From assembly GCF_030067815.1 (NCBI RefSeq), contig NZ_CP125968.1:663501-727500 (forward strand): a stretch of 64,000 bases of DNA, in the 5' to 3' direction. Under the pieces are notes generated by a model. It was not told where the DNA came from and did not search any database. It saw only the letters and a program-made list of their open reading frames with translations. This DNA comes from Sporosarcina thermotolerans (GTDB lineage: Bacteria; Bacillota; Bacilli; Bacillales_A; Planococcaceae). This document shows, piece after piece, positions 18,488 to 27,323 of the stretch. The position numbers and the translations under genes are program-made. Within the stretch, counting starts at the first letter, position 1; each line of letters begins with the position of its first letter.

Positions 18488-18613
18488 AAACCCGATTCGC
18501 CATTCCGTGACGAGTGTCTAAACAGAAACTCAAATTAGGTTACTTAACTGATGGGTGCGATTGTTTAATATGAGCAATCGTACTTTTCTCCCCAACAACC
18601 CTTGTTACATCAT

Positions 18614-19357
18614 TCACTCACTTTTCATCTCCTTATGCGAAAACGGACATTTCCCGACAATCGGTTCAATGTCATCACCGATAAAGAATTGCTTCCATTC
18701 ATTATGGGTTGGGTCTCCGTAATGGCTTATATCCGGATGCTTCGGCAATTGATCCCACACTTCGACACGTTCACGCACCTTTTCGCGAGACATAATGCCT
18801 CCTTTTTCAGTGCCCTTCAATCCTTCGAAAATACGTCTTGGTTGGAAGCCGAGCACCATTGATTGCCCCAAATCCCGTGTCTTCCGCTGCTTATAGGCAG
18901 GCGCATTTCCAAACACAAAAATTGGCTCGCCGCCAAAATGGAAATCCCACAAATAATGATCGGGATCGCGGGGACTATCAGCTGGCCATTCCACCACATC
19001 CACGTCATGCAAATATTGTAGAATGTCCCAAAACTGCTTCCGATACGCCTCCAAATCAGCCTCCGTTTCAAAAGGCTCTACGAAGACGAACAGTCCATGC
19101 CGTTTATGCTTCGGATCATCGAACAACTTCAAAAATGCATAAAGTGCAGAAGGCAAGTTTGACCAATCCTTCTGCGTCACATACGCATAACGTAATTCAC
19201 CCTTCAATTCACCGCCCATGCCGAAATAGCACGGAAACGTCTTATCCGTCACGGTTTCATGGAACGTCCGATAGCTTTCTAATAGCCATTTCGGCAAAGC
19301 AAGCCGAGCTGTAAAATCCTCTTTCGTCAACAACGTATTTGTCTTTTCATTTATCAA
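18614..19357 (-). CDS. YqcI/YcgG family protein
   Basis: This intact 247-aa soluble protein has the pattern of the YqcI/YcgG family: FPCYFGMGGELKGELRYAYV near residue 42, then FVFVEPFETEADLEAY, HYLWDFHFGGEPIFVFGN, and a C-terminal CPFSHKE. The family has no assigned function; conserved Cys, His and Trp residues suggest a cofactor or metal. The gene is divergent from the amidinotransferase-fold gene with about 130 bases between them. Confidence 0.75.
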   Translation of the reverse strand: MINEKTNTLLTKEDFTARLALPKWLLESYRTFHETVTDKTFPCYFGMGGELKGELRYAYVTQKDWSNLPSALYAFLKLFDDPKHKRHGLFVFVEPFETEADLEAYRKQFWDILQYLHDVDVVEWPADSPRDPDHYLWDFHFGGEPIFVFGNAPAYKQRKTRDLGQSMVLGFQPRRIFEGLKGTEKGGIMSREKVRERVEVWDQLPKHPDISHYGDPTHNEWKQFFIGDDIEPIVGKCPFSHKEMKSE

Positions 19358-19484
19358 TTGCTATTCCCTCCAATCCATATTCAGTTATTCACTTTCCTCA
19401 TCAGGGAAGCCTAAAACAAGGTGTTTAGTTTGAACAGAAAAGGGAATAGTTGAGATGGAGTAAAAAGATGTGGAGGATGAATGC

Positions 19485-20336
19485 ATGAGTTCCCCTGTAG
19501 AAGATCAATCAAAAACCAATGTTAATACAGAATATGATACTTTAAAGAGAGTTATCCTTTGCAAGCCGAAATTCATGGCGATCGAAGATGTTATCAACGA
19601 CACCCAAAAACAATACGCAGACGAAAATATTGATAGGGACCTGGCAATGAAGCAACATAAGGAATTTGAAATGCTTCTCCGTGAACATGGTGTGGAAGTG
19701 ATCACACTCCCTTCCTCGGAACAATTTCCTGAGCAAGTGTTCACGCGCGATATCGGCTTCACGGTCGGAGAGGATATATTCGTTTCCGAAATGGCAAGCG
19801 ATATCCGAAAAGGTGAAGAAGAGGCGCTCGAGGAATTTCTCGAGGATGAAAACATCCCATACCAGACGACGACGGACCGAGTTGAAGGCGGGGACGTCAT
19901 TGTCGATCGCAATAAAGTGTACGTCGGCATCAGTAGCCGTACGTCTGAAGAAGCAGTTCGCAATTTACAACGAGATTTGCCAAAACACAAGATCATTCGC
20001 GTACCATTCAATGAAAAATACTTACACCTTGATTGTGTATTCAACATACTGTCCCCCGAAATTGGCCTCATCTTCCCGGAAGCCCTATCAGCAGACATGG
20101 TCGAAACACTCTCAAACACATACAAGCTGATCGACGTGTCCCCGGAAGAACAATTTACAATGGGCACAAATGTATTATCCATTGGGGGCGGCAAAGTATT
20201 CAGCCTTCCACAAAACGCAAACGTCAACACAGCAATGCGCGCCCACGGATTCGAAGTCATCGAAGTCGACTTCTCCGAAATCATCAAATCCGGCGGCTCG
20301 TTCAGATGCTGTTCAATGCCCCTCGAACGAGAATGA
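19485..20336 (+). CDS. Amidinotransferase-fold hydrolase (DDAH/arginine deiminase-like)
   Basis: The 283-aa protein has the pentein fold used by dimethylarginine dimethylaminohydrolases. Motifs are YDTLKRVILCKP, the Asp-bearing TRDIGFTVGEDIF, VEGGDVIVD, HLDCVFNIL with the catalytic His, and the nucleophile Cys in GGSFRCCSMPLER. It probably hydrolyses a guanidino compound to a ureido product; arginine, methylarginines or another guanidine are possible. ATG 19485 follows GGAGG with 8-base spacing. No other arginine genes adjoin it. Confidence 0.82.
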   Translation: MSSPVEDQSKTNVNTEYDTLKRVILCKPKFMAIEDVINDTQKQYADENIDRDLAMKQHKEFEMLLREHGVEVITLPSSEQFPEQVFTRDIGFTVGEDIFVSEMASDIRKGEEEALEEFLEDENIPYQTTTDRVEGGDVIVDRNKVYVGISSRTSEEAVRNLQRDLPKHKIIRVPFNEKYLHLDCVFNILSPEIGLIFPEALSADMVETLSNTYKLIDVSPEEQFTMGTNVLSIGGGKVFSLPQNANVNTAMRAHGFEVIEVDFSEIIKSGGSFRCCSMPLERE

Positions 20337-20337
20337 A

Positions 20338-20361
20338 ACCTCACATGACGTGAGGTTTTTT
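20338..20361 (+). terminator. Terminator after the DDAH-like gene
   Basis: ACCTCAC / GTGAGGT hairpin followed by six T. Confidence 0.88.
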
Positions 20362-20380
20362 GATGGAATAAACTACAAAA

Positions 20381-20513
20381 ACGCATAACTACCAATTCTC
20401 ACGCATAAAACTTCAGAAAGACGCATAAATTCGTTCAAAACCTCATAAAGCCGCCAACTAACGCATAAATCACCATTTACACGCATAAATCGCCTCAATC
20501 ACGCATAAAATTA
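20381..20513. repeat. Phased intergenic array, core ACGCATAAA, 20-bp period
   Basis: ACGCATAA starts at 20381, 20401, 20421, 20441 (one unit reads CCTCATAA), 20461, 20481 and 20501, seven units exactly 20 bp apart. It separates two converging genes. The same core makes the arrays at 52680 and 53745. Confidence 0.94.
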
Positions 20514-20533
20514 CCGCAGCGCAATACAAACAC

Positions 20534-21751
20534 CTATAAATATAATCCAGCAAGAAAAATACCCAACACCTCTTCGTAAATCTCATCCAACTGACTGATT
20601 GGCAATGGGTTAATTCCAGAGCCCATTTCAACAGTAAATCCAGGTCTTCTCCAATCTTGAATAAACCAATCCTTGTAGCCTGCATAGCTTTCGAGTGTTT
20701 GGACCGGCGTATATCCGCTTACCCGGCTAAATTCATTGGCCATCGCTTCCGACTCAGGCGGTTCCAACCCCTGATATCCCCAATAGATGACCTCGCCTTG
20801 CGTATGGAACGCAAGTACATGCGCAAAATCCCTTTCCCTCGTCAAATCTGCCATCGCAATCGCTTCCGGTTCAGAAAGTGGTCGTTCTCCACCGTAATCC
20901 CTTGGACCCGGGGTTTTCGGATTGCGTGCCCGTTCCAAATCCCAATTTGCAGGGAACTGATCATTCAAATCGACACCCCGAATATTCGCCTTCCATCCTG
21001 AGAAATCCGTACTCCCATTATTCCACTCCACAACTCTCGTTCTCCACGGCTCCGTCTCCGGTGGCCCTTGCTGGACAAGTGTAACGCCGTCAGGATTTAC
21101 CATTGGGACAATAGACAAAGTGGATTGCTGGTACAAAGGGATAGTAGATAAGCCGCGTATCGGAGTTTGATTCGTAAGAGATAGCAAATAATCATTGAGG
21201 AAGGTCATAACGACTGGCGTTGTAATCCATTCATTCGCATGGAAGGAAGCATTGTAATGAACCCGTTTCGGACCGGTTCCAATGCGAATCTCAGGAATGC
21301 TCTTTCCAAGAACCGAATTCCCGATAGAAGTGTTCAATATGAAGGGATACACAGATTGAAGCCTTCTCAAGTCGTTCACCATCGTCTCATAGCCATACGT
21401 CTGCTTCCCGTTGACAAGCCTCCATGTGATGCGCAATGGAACGCGGATAGTCTGCCCGACTTGAAGGCGATTTGGAACCAGCATTGGATTCACAAGGAAA
21501 ATTGCCTCAAGAGGGATATTTCTTTGCTGCGCGATCAACCACAAAGAATCCCCTTGTTTGATTGGCACCTCAAATGCGACATATCCCGGAATTCGAATCC
21601 GTTGCCCCACCGAAAGAATCTGCAAATTTGCATCACGATTCGAATCTATGATCAATTGAAGCGGAACCCTAAACAACTGGCTATAATACCAGAGCGAATT
21701 TCCAGGTCGCACTGTAATGTCCACGTAATTCCTCCTCTTTACATAACTCAT
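20534..21751 (-). CDS. LysM-M14 gamma-D-glutamyl-diamino acid endopeptidase
   Basis: The 405-aa protein has two LysM repeats (residues about 10-55 and 60-105, each ending …VGQRIRIP or …VGQTIRVP) and then an M14 zinc carboxypeptidase domain. Zn ligands are His and Glu of SFHANEW and a later His, probably in LAFHTQGE; the catalytic Glu is in FTVEMGSG. Relatives such as endopeptidase I and YqgT cut the bond between D-glutamate and diaminopimelate in peptidoglycan peptides of spore-formers. No signal peptide is visible, which fits action within the sporangium or spore coat. It starts at 21751 and runs towards the ACGCATAA array. Confidence 0.88.
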   Translation of the reverse strand: MSYVKRRNYVDITVRPGNSLWYYSQLFRVPLQLIIDSNRDANLQILSVGQRIRIPGYVAFEVPIKQGDSLWLIAQQRNIPLEAIFLVNPMLVPNRLQVGQTIRVPLRITWRLVNGKQTYGYETMVNDLRRLQSVYPFILNTSIGNSVLGKSIPEIRIGTGPKRVHYNASFHANEWITTPVVMTFLNDYLLSLTNQTPIRGLSTIPLYQQSTLSIVPMVNPDGVTLVQQGPPETEPWRTRVVEWNNGSTDFSGWKANIRGVDLNDQFPANWDLERARNPKTPGPRDYGGERPLSEPEAIAMADLTRERDFAHVLAFHTQGEVIYWGYQGLEPPESEAMANEFSRVSGYTPVQTLESYAGYKDWFIQDWRRPGFTVEMGSGINPLPISQLDEIYEEVLGIFLAGLYL

Positions 21752-21836
21752 ACCAGTATATGAAGTATGATCGGGGATGTAATACTCGCTTTAGGAAGGA
21801 ACGCTTAATGAACAGTGTTAGCCATTTCCGCCCAAC

Positions 21837-21861
21837 AAAAAAGGCTACCCGAAGATAGCCT
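21837..21861 (-). terminator. Terminator of the 49-aa gene
   Basis: On the minus strand GGCTA / TAGCC with a UUCG-like loop is followed by six T. A second, perfect 18-bp hairpin lies between it and the gene at 21891-21927. Confidence 0.8.
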
Positions 21862-21890
21862 CCGAATAGCCTTGTAAAATGTTTATCAAA

Positions 21891-21927
21891 GATAGATGTA
21901 AGCAGAATTATTCTGCTTGCATCTATC
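21891..21927. other. Perfect long hairpin, 18-bp arms
   Basis: GATAGATGTAAGCAGAAT is followed almost at once by its near-perfect complement (one G·T). It lies in the 3' untranslated part of the small minus-strand gene, before the terminator. It could protect the mRNA end from 3' exonucleases or be a small-RNA element. Confidence 0.6.
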
Positions 21928-21943
21928 CTTTACCGATTTACAC

Positions 21944-22093
21944 TCAAACATCCGATTCAATAATCTGATCCTTCGAGTCATCGAACAAACTTTCATAAGC
22001 AACCAACGTCACACCCAACTCTTTCTCAAAAGCACTCAAAGCCTTCATCTGCTCATCATTCAACTGTGCAAGCGGTTCGCGTTCCGGCATCAT
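21944..22093 (-). CDS. Small acidic protein, 49 aa
   Basis: It begins MMPEREPLAQLNDEQMKALS and ends QIIESDV. A ribosome site (GGGAGTGA) precedes ATG 22093, and a hairpin and terminator follow, so I accept it as a gene. It is soluble, acidic and mostly helical, with no cysteine or membrane segment. I do not recognise a function. It is divergent from the helicase gene and marks the left edge of the accessory island. Confidence 0.7.
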   Translation of the reverse strand: MMPEREPLAQLNDEQMKALSAFEKELGVTLVAYESLFDDSKDQIIESDV

Positions 22094-22299
22094 TCAAAAA
22101 TCACTCCCTATAAAGTTTATAGTTAGCGTATCCAATTCGGTTAAATCTATGTGGAAAAGAAGTTTATTGAACGTTGAAAATGAGTTGTTAAACATTTAGC
22201 TGCCGAAGATAAACGGAGTGATATAATGGAATTAATATATTTTCTATAATTGTGAATTGAGCACCAACTAAGTATGAACTATTGAAAGGGTGAAAGTAA

Positions 22300-25200
22300 A
22301 TGCAAGAAGGAATATACGAGCAGTTAATAAATAATAAAATTAAGAGTGAATTAGAAGAGCTACCTGATATCTTTGCTGTGGGGAAGGAAGGGATAGATGA
22401 AGCAGAGGCAAGAGTGCTTTTATCCAGTTATATCTCAACAGTAACTAAAAATGCATTATCACATATTCGAGATGGTGGAAATAAGGAGGATGCCCTTCTT
22501 AGACAAATTCAAATTTGTAATGAAATTATTGATGTACTTCATCAAAAATTAGACGATGCTGATTTTGAGGAGCTTAAATTAGATGAGCATGCTGAAATTC
22601 TGACCTCCATCTATAAGACAATTAATACGGCTCAATCCTTAGGTAAGAAGAAAATACTTCGTCCCATTACACCTTTAACGCAAAGCTCGTTATTCACCGG
22701 ATCACATGCTGAGCCTAATATGTTAGAGGAGTTGAAAAAGGAAATTGCCACTTCGGATGAAATTGAGTGGCTTGTATCTTTTATAAAATGGTCTGGACTT
22801 CGAATTATTATCGAAGAGCTTCGTGACTTCACCGAACGAGGGGGCTATCTGAAAATCATCACTACCTCGTACATGGAAGCCACTGACTTTAAAGCACTTG
22901 AAGAATTAAGTAAGCTGTCCAATACCGAAATTCGTGTTTCGTTAGATAAAGACAGAACACGTTTACATGCGAAAGCTTATTTATTTAAACGTAAAACAGG
23001 ATTTAGTACTGCTTATATAGGCTCGTCAAATCTTTCAAATCCAGCATTAACATCAGGGCTTGAGTGGAATTTAAAAGTAACGGAGAAAGATTCATTTGAT
23101 ATTATACGAAAGTTCGAAGCTACATTTGAAGGTTACTGGAATGACGAAGAGTTTAAAAGTCTGTCTGCTGATGATGAAGAAAACTGGTCTAAGGTTCGCC
23201 AATCATTAATAAAAGATCAAGTAGCAGAGACAAAAGAGCAATATTTCCTTGATATTCGGCCGTATCATTATCAGCAAGAAATACTAGATGAACTTGAAGT
23301 GGAGCGTACTGTTCATGGACATATGAAAAACTTAGTTGTGGCGGCTACAGGAGTTGGGAAGACTGTCATTTCTGCATTTGACTTTAAGCGATTCCTACAT
23401 AAGAAACCAAATGCAAAGTTACTATTTATTGCACATCGTGAAGAGATTCTTAAACAAAGTATGTATACTTTCCGCGCGATACTTAAGGATGCTAACTTTG
23501 GTGAAATGTTTGTTGGTCGTTTTGAACCTATTTCTTTTAATCATCTTTTTATGAGTATTCAGAGCTGGAATAGTCGAAAGATGATAGAAAAAACAACCGC
23601 TGACTTTTATGATTTTATCATTGTGGATGAATTCCACCATGCGACGGCGCCTACATATCGGGCCTTATTGGAGTATTATGAACCAAGTATTCTATTAGGG
23701 TTAACTGCTACTCCTGAACGAATGGACAATCAAAATGTATTAGGCTATTTTGACGATAGAATCGCATCCGAAATGAGATTGACAGAGGCAATTGACCGAA
23801 AGTTATTAAGTCCTTTTCATTATTTTTGTGTGACAGATAATGTAGACCTGTCGGCCATTAAGTGGTCAAGGAGAGGTTACGATACAGACGAGCTTACAAA
23901 AGTTTACACATCTAACGATCGAAGAAGTGATCTTGTCATCCAGAGCATCAATCGCTATGTTACTGATTTGAATCAGGTAAAAGCATTGGGTTTCTGTGTG
24001 TCAGTTGAGCATGCAAAATATATGGCTGCTTACTTTAATTCAAAGAAAATTCCTTCCATCGCTTTACACGGGGATTCGTCTGATCATGAACGGGATACAG
24101 CGAAAAGAAAATTGATAAGCGGTGAAATTAAATTCATTTTTGTTGTGGATTTATACAATGAGGGAATTGATATACCGCAAGTTAATACAGTTTTATTCCT
24201 TCGACCTACAGAAAGTCTAACTGTTTTCTTGCAGCAATTAGGACGTGGTTTACGTCTATCGGATAACAAGGATTGTCTGACTGTATTGGATTTTGTGGGC
24301 AAGCTCATGCTGATTACCCGTTCGAAGAAAAGTTCCGAGCGCTTGTTGGACGGACAAAGCACTCGATTAAGCACTATATAGAGAATGGTTTCTTTCATTT
24401 GCCGAAAGGATCCGTCATTCAAATGGAGAAAATAGCAAAGGAGTACATTTTACGTAACGTAAAAGATGTGAAAAACACGAAGCAGAACTTGATTAAAAAG
24501 CTTAAATATTTTGAGGAAGATACAGGGAGAAGCTAACGTTATCAAACTTTCTTCATTATCATCATCTTACACTTGCGGATTTTTATGGAACAGGTAGAAA
24601 TAGGTCATTTGAAAGGTTAAAGGTAGAAGCTGGAATATCTGAGCCCTTTCAAAGTGAGTATGAGGGGATTTTTATAAAGCGTATTCATTCATTGTTCCAT
24701 TTGGATTCGGTGGACCTTATTAGGTTTTTACAGAAGTACTTGGAAGATGGTGTAATTGAAAACGAAGAACAACAGTTGATGGTTGGAATGCTCTATTATT
24801 CTTTCTTTGACACTCCGCCAAAAAATGCAGGTTTTGAATCGATGCATGCCGGAGTACAAGAGCTTTTTGCAAATGATGTACTGAAAAAAGAGATTCTTGA
24901 GGTTCTTGAGGTATGTATGGGGCGAATTCTTTCGGTTGAAAAACCTTCACCATTTGAATTTACATCGCCACTTCGAGTACATGCGCAATACACCTCAGAT
25001 CAAGTCCTTGCTGCATTTGGTTACTTTAATGAAGACGTTAAACCTGCATTTAGGGAAGGGGTCAAATATTTCGAGGATAAACAGACTGACATCTTTTTCA
25101 TTACGCTTAACAAGTCGGACAAGGACTTCTCACCATCAACACAGTACGAGGATTATGCTATTAGCGATATGTTATTTCATTGGCAATCACAAAATAAAAC

Positions 25201-25435
25201 ATCTGACACAAGCCCGACAGGAAAGAGATATATTAATCAACGGAAAACAGGAAACAAAATCGCTTTGTTTGTCCGGGAGTATAGGCAAAAAGATAGATAT
25301 ACATCACCTTTTGTGTTCTTAGGAACGGCAGATTATGTAAGACATGAGGGGAATAGGCCGATTAGTTTTGAATGGCGTTTACATGAAGCAATGCCGGCTC
25401 GATTGCTAAGGGAAGCTAAAAAGGGAGTTCAATAA
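22300..25435 (+). CDS. PLD-domain/DEAD helicase/DUF3427 protein, two frame breaks
   Basis: Repaired, this is a protein of about 1045 aa in three parts. The N-terminal part carries a phospholipase D-type nuclease motif (HAKAYLFKRK with Asn in GSSNLS). A superfamily 2 helicase follows: Walker A ATGVGKT, DEFH box, LTATPER, and QQLGRGLR as motif VI. The C-terminal DUF3427 domain ends NRPISFEWRLHE. The breaks are near 24299 (GGG; repaired DFVGQAHADYPFEEKFR) and 24534 (AGCTAACG). The gene is more AT-rich than its neighbours, a sign of transfer. Such nuclease-helicase fusions suit DNA or RNA processing in defence, but I know of no named system with exactly this make-up. A NUDIX gene follows at 18 bases. 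Confidence 0.85.
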
Positions 25436-25453
25436 GGATATAGGAGGCTACCA

Positions 25454-25891
25454 ATGTTCATCATCAACACAGAAGCAGCCATCTACAAAGACAACCACTA
25501 TTTAATCTGTAAACGCAGTGAAAAGGAAGAACACGCCCCAGGGGGGATAGCGCTAATTGGTGGAAAAGTCGAATTGGAAGGTGCGTCATCTAATATTTTA
25601 GAGCGCACAATTATACGGGAAGTGGAGGAGGAAGTGGGACTTATCATCGAGGGGCGACCACGTTATGTGCATAGTACAAGCTTCGTGACGGATCATGGGG
25701 AGCCGGTGGTGAATGTCATTTTCTTATGCGAGGAATTCAGTGGTGAGCCGTATGCGGTGAGTGCTGATGAGGTGGCGGATTTGTATTGGATGACGCCTGA
25801 AGAAGTGTATAAGCATCCCGATGCCAAGGAGTATTTGAAGGATTATATTCGTATGGCGGAAGATGTTCGGGTTAAGGGGATTCCAGTTTAA
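25454..25891 (+). CDS. NUDIX hydrolase, probably co-transcribed with the helicase
   Basis: The 145-aa protein has a full Nudix box in GGKVELEGASSNILERTIIR plus EVEEEVGL (GX5EX7REUXEEXGU), which binds Mg and cleaves nucleoside diphosphates linked to another moiety. It starts at ATG 25454 behind AGGAGG, 18 bases after the helicase stop, so the two probably form one operon. The substrate is unknown; a nucleotide signal or damaged nucleotide linked to the nuclease-helicase is one idea. Its last 57 bases reappear, diverged, at 27027-27078. Confidence 0.85.
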   Translation: MFIINTEAAIYKDNHYLICKRSEKEEHAPGGIALIGGKVELEGASSNILERTIIREVEEEVGLIIEGRPRYVHSTSFVTDHGEPVVNVIFLCEEFSGEPYAVSADEVADLYWMTPEEVYKHPDAKEYLKDYIRMAEDVRVKGIPV

Positions 25892-25904
25892 TTGAGTGAA
25901 AGGT

Positions 25905-26062
25905 ACCAGGTTGAGAGACCGAGCAAGGTTGCAACATATAGCGGGGGGATTCCCGCCGGGTAAGAATTAGCCATTCGCCCGTAGCGAGTCTTAGTGGATG
26001 AGGGGTAACCTTCATCATTAAGCGTAGACAGTTAGACGGCGGGCCAAAAGCCAAAGAAAAAT
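25905..26062 (+). ncRNA. Putative orphan HEARO/omega RNA
   Basis: This non-coding stretch has features I associate with the HEARO RNA of IscB elements. GCGGG/CCCGC forms a hairpin at 25941-25956. GCCCG at 25977-25981 can pair with CGGGC near 26039 to close a long domain. Inside is the conserved-looking GTAGCGAGTCTTAGTGG… with GGGTAACC loop and …AAGCGTAGACAG. GGGCCAAAAGCC forms the 3' hairpin. No iscB gene follows; a terminator does. It is recognition from memory, not a search result. It could instead be part of another mobile intron or an untranslated leader remnant. Confidence 0.45.
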
Positions 26063-26068
26063 TTTCAT

Positions 26069-26106
26069 CCGAATGAGCTGAATCCATCACTCATTCGTTT
26101 TTTTGT
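26069..26106 (+). terminator. Terminator downstream of the putative RNA
   Basis: CGAATGAG / CTCATTCG stem (26071-26098 region) followed by seven T; it would end transcription of helicase-NUDIX-RNA. Confidence 0.88.
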
Positions 26107-26114
26107 GTTGGTAT

Positions 26115-26248
26115 GAACTCCTGCCCGCCTGTAAGCACTAAGCTGCAAAGCATATAACGTCTCCGTGATTCACGGGCATCGAGTTAATCCGTTTCGGCGG
26201 AACGGAATAGGTAACAGTTCTTCCAAGATGATCAACAATTGTTTTCAT
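26115..26248 (-). pseudogene. N-terminal remnant of a metal/cobalamin-receptor gene
   Basis: From ATG 26248, with GGAAGGAGGA upstream, the minus strand reads MKTIVDHLGRTVTYSVPPKR, the N-terminus of periplasmic helical-backbone metal receptors (FhuD/BtuF type, but without a signal peptide). In the shifted frame ITETLYAL follows. Then the gene breaks off next to the terminator at 26106. Only about 45 codons remain. The truncation coincides with the segment carrying the putative HEARO RNA, which suggests that an insertion or recombination removed the rest. Confidence 0.6.
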
Positions 26249-26281
26249 GTTCCTCCTTCCTTTTGAATGAAATAAATGACC

Positions 26282-26341
26282 TTGTGAATGTTTTCGCAAA
26301 CATGACAAAGTTTCGTGTCTACTTTGTGAAAACATTCACAA
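26282..26341. promoter_or_regulatory. Two Rex operators upstream of doxX
   Basis: TTGTGAATGTTTTCGCAA (26282-26299) and TTGTGAAAACATTCACAA (26324-26341) fit the Rex consensus TTGTGAANNNNTTCACAA; the second is perfect and the first has one change. Centre-to-centre distance is 42 bp, four helical turns, so two Rex dimers would lie on the same face. Rex is an NADH-sensing repressor of fermentation and respiration genes in Gram-positives. Confidence 0.85.
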
Positions 26342-26346
26342 ACAAG

Positions 26347-26375
26347 TTGTTCGCCCTTTTCTTCCGCGTTATAGT
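26347..26375 (+). promoter_or_regulatory. doxX promoter
   Basis: TTGTTC (26347-26352), 17 bp, TATAGT (26370-26375). The perfect Rex box ends 5 bases upstream of the -35. Confidence 0.65.
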
Positions 26376-26427
26376 AAGAGTAACAAAAGGTTATAACCCA
26401 ATGAAACATCACATAGGAGGAATTGAC

Positions 26428-26932
26428 ATGAAACAAATTTTTGAGAATAAAATAGTTGCTGCATTGCTCACAGTATTACGCGTTTGGTTAGGTGTTCAGT
26501 GGTTGAAAGCTGGTTTTGGAAAAGTATCGACAGGGTTTGATGCAAGTGGATTTATACAGGGAGCCATCGCGAAATCGCAAGGAGAAAATGCAGTTGTACA
26601 AGGATGGTATGCTTCGTTTCTTGAAACCGTAGCCCTTCCGAACTCTGGACTATTTAGCTTCCTTGTTGCATGGGAGAATTACTGGTTGGATTGGGCCTCG
26701 TTCTCGGTGCATTAACAATTCCGGCATTGGTAGCTGGCGGCTTTATGAATTTGAGTTTCCTTGGGCAGGAACAATCAGTTTAAATCCTACTTTGTTGTTA
26801 GTCGCCGTACTTCTTTTAGTCATGGCGAAAAGTGCAGCTTACTTTGGCATCGATCGTCTCTACATTCCGACAATCAAAAAAGATGTCGAAAATAGACGTT
26901 TGGATCCAGCAATTGGTACAAGTGCCGGTTAA
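26428..26932 (+). CDS. DoxX family membrane protein, two frame breaks
   Basis: The repaired protein is about 168 aa with four membrane helices and the DoxX start LLTVLRVWLGVQWLKAGFGK, continuing LLVGLGLVLGALTIPALVAG and NPTLLLVAVLLLVMAK. DoxX-like proteins are linked to thiosulfate:quinone oxidation or thiol stress, with unclear chemistry here. Both breaks (about 26671 and 26762) are in G3 tracts that read G4 when repaired. ATG 26428 follows AGGAGG. Two Rex boxes upstream imply induction when NADH rises, for example under oxygen limitation. A strong terminator follows. Confidence 0.88.
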
Positions 26933-26946
26933 CGGTATAGAATTTG

Positions 26947-26989
26947 AAAAAGCTTGTTTTGTCCCAATAGACAAAACAAGCTTTTTTTT
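26947..26989 (+). terminator. Strong terminator after doxX
   Basis: AAAAAGCTTGTTTTGTC / GACAAAACAAGCTTTTT perfect 17-bp stem followed by T-run. Confidence 0.95.
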
Positions 26990-27026
26990 ACTACAATTAT
27001 ATTTTTTTATTGTGATCTTGGTTGGA

Positions 27027-27078
27027 GGATTATATTCGAATGGCGGAAGATGTTCGGGATAAGGGCATTCCCGTATAA
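27027..27078 (+). pseudogene. Duplicate of the NUDIX gene 3' end
   Basis: GGATTATATTCG…ATGGCGGAAGATGTTCGGG… repeats the last codons of the NUDIX gene (25835-25891) with a few changes. The frame is kept (DYIRMAEDVRDKGIPV, then stop). It has no body upstream. The segment between the two copies (25892-27026) carries the putative HEARO RNA, the metal-receptor remnant and doxX. Confidence 0.8.
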
Positions 27079-27129
27079 TCCGCATTTGTTCAATACGAAG
27101 GCTTGTCCGAATTGTTCGGTGATAATACT

Positions 27130-27157
27130 TTCAATGCGAACGTATGTGTGGTAAAAT
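27130..27157 (+). promoter_or_regulatory. Candidate promoter of the toxin gene
   Basis: TTCAAT (27130-27135), 16 bp, TAAAAT (27152-27157), 65 bases before the toxin start. This leaves a leader of about 58 nt, as usual for type I toxin mRNAs. Confidence 0.45.
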
Positions 27158-27221
27158 AAAAAACAATAGCATAGGTATCCCTAAGATGATCGGTCATTTC
27201 CCGTGGAGGGAGGTGGTCGAT

Positions 27222-27323
27222 GTGACTGAATTTGAAGCACTAATGCTCGTTTTTACATTCGCGGCATTAATCGTAGCTCTTTTGTCAGCAAAAAACGAAA
27301 AAAAATAATCCATCCTTGAGTTA
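27222..27323 (+). CDS. Holin-like type I toxin
   Basis: The peptide VTEFEALMLVFTFAALIVAL plus a short lysine-rich tail matches the putative holin-like toxin family (TxpA-type; typical start MTVFEALMLM): one membrane helix and a basic end. Such peptides damage the membrane when their antisense antitoxin is missing. GTG 27222 follows GGAGGGAGGTGG. As given, the frame runs to 33 aa; if A7 near 27298-27304 were A8 it would end at NEKK, which is more like the family. The 3' end of the mRNA overlaps a divergently transcribed antisense RNA. Confidence 0.82.

Noticed and set aside
19505..20395. Long minus-strand ORF opposite the DDAH-like gene
   Set aside because: Serine-rich shadow of a clearly recognisable plus-strand gene; no ribosome site.
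22300..25891. Naming the helicase-NUDIX pair as Gabija, Mokosh or another known defence system
   Set aside because: The domain order (PLD, SF2 helicase, DUF3427) and the NUDIX partner do not fit the systems I know; a name would be a guess.
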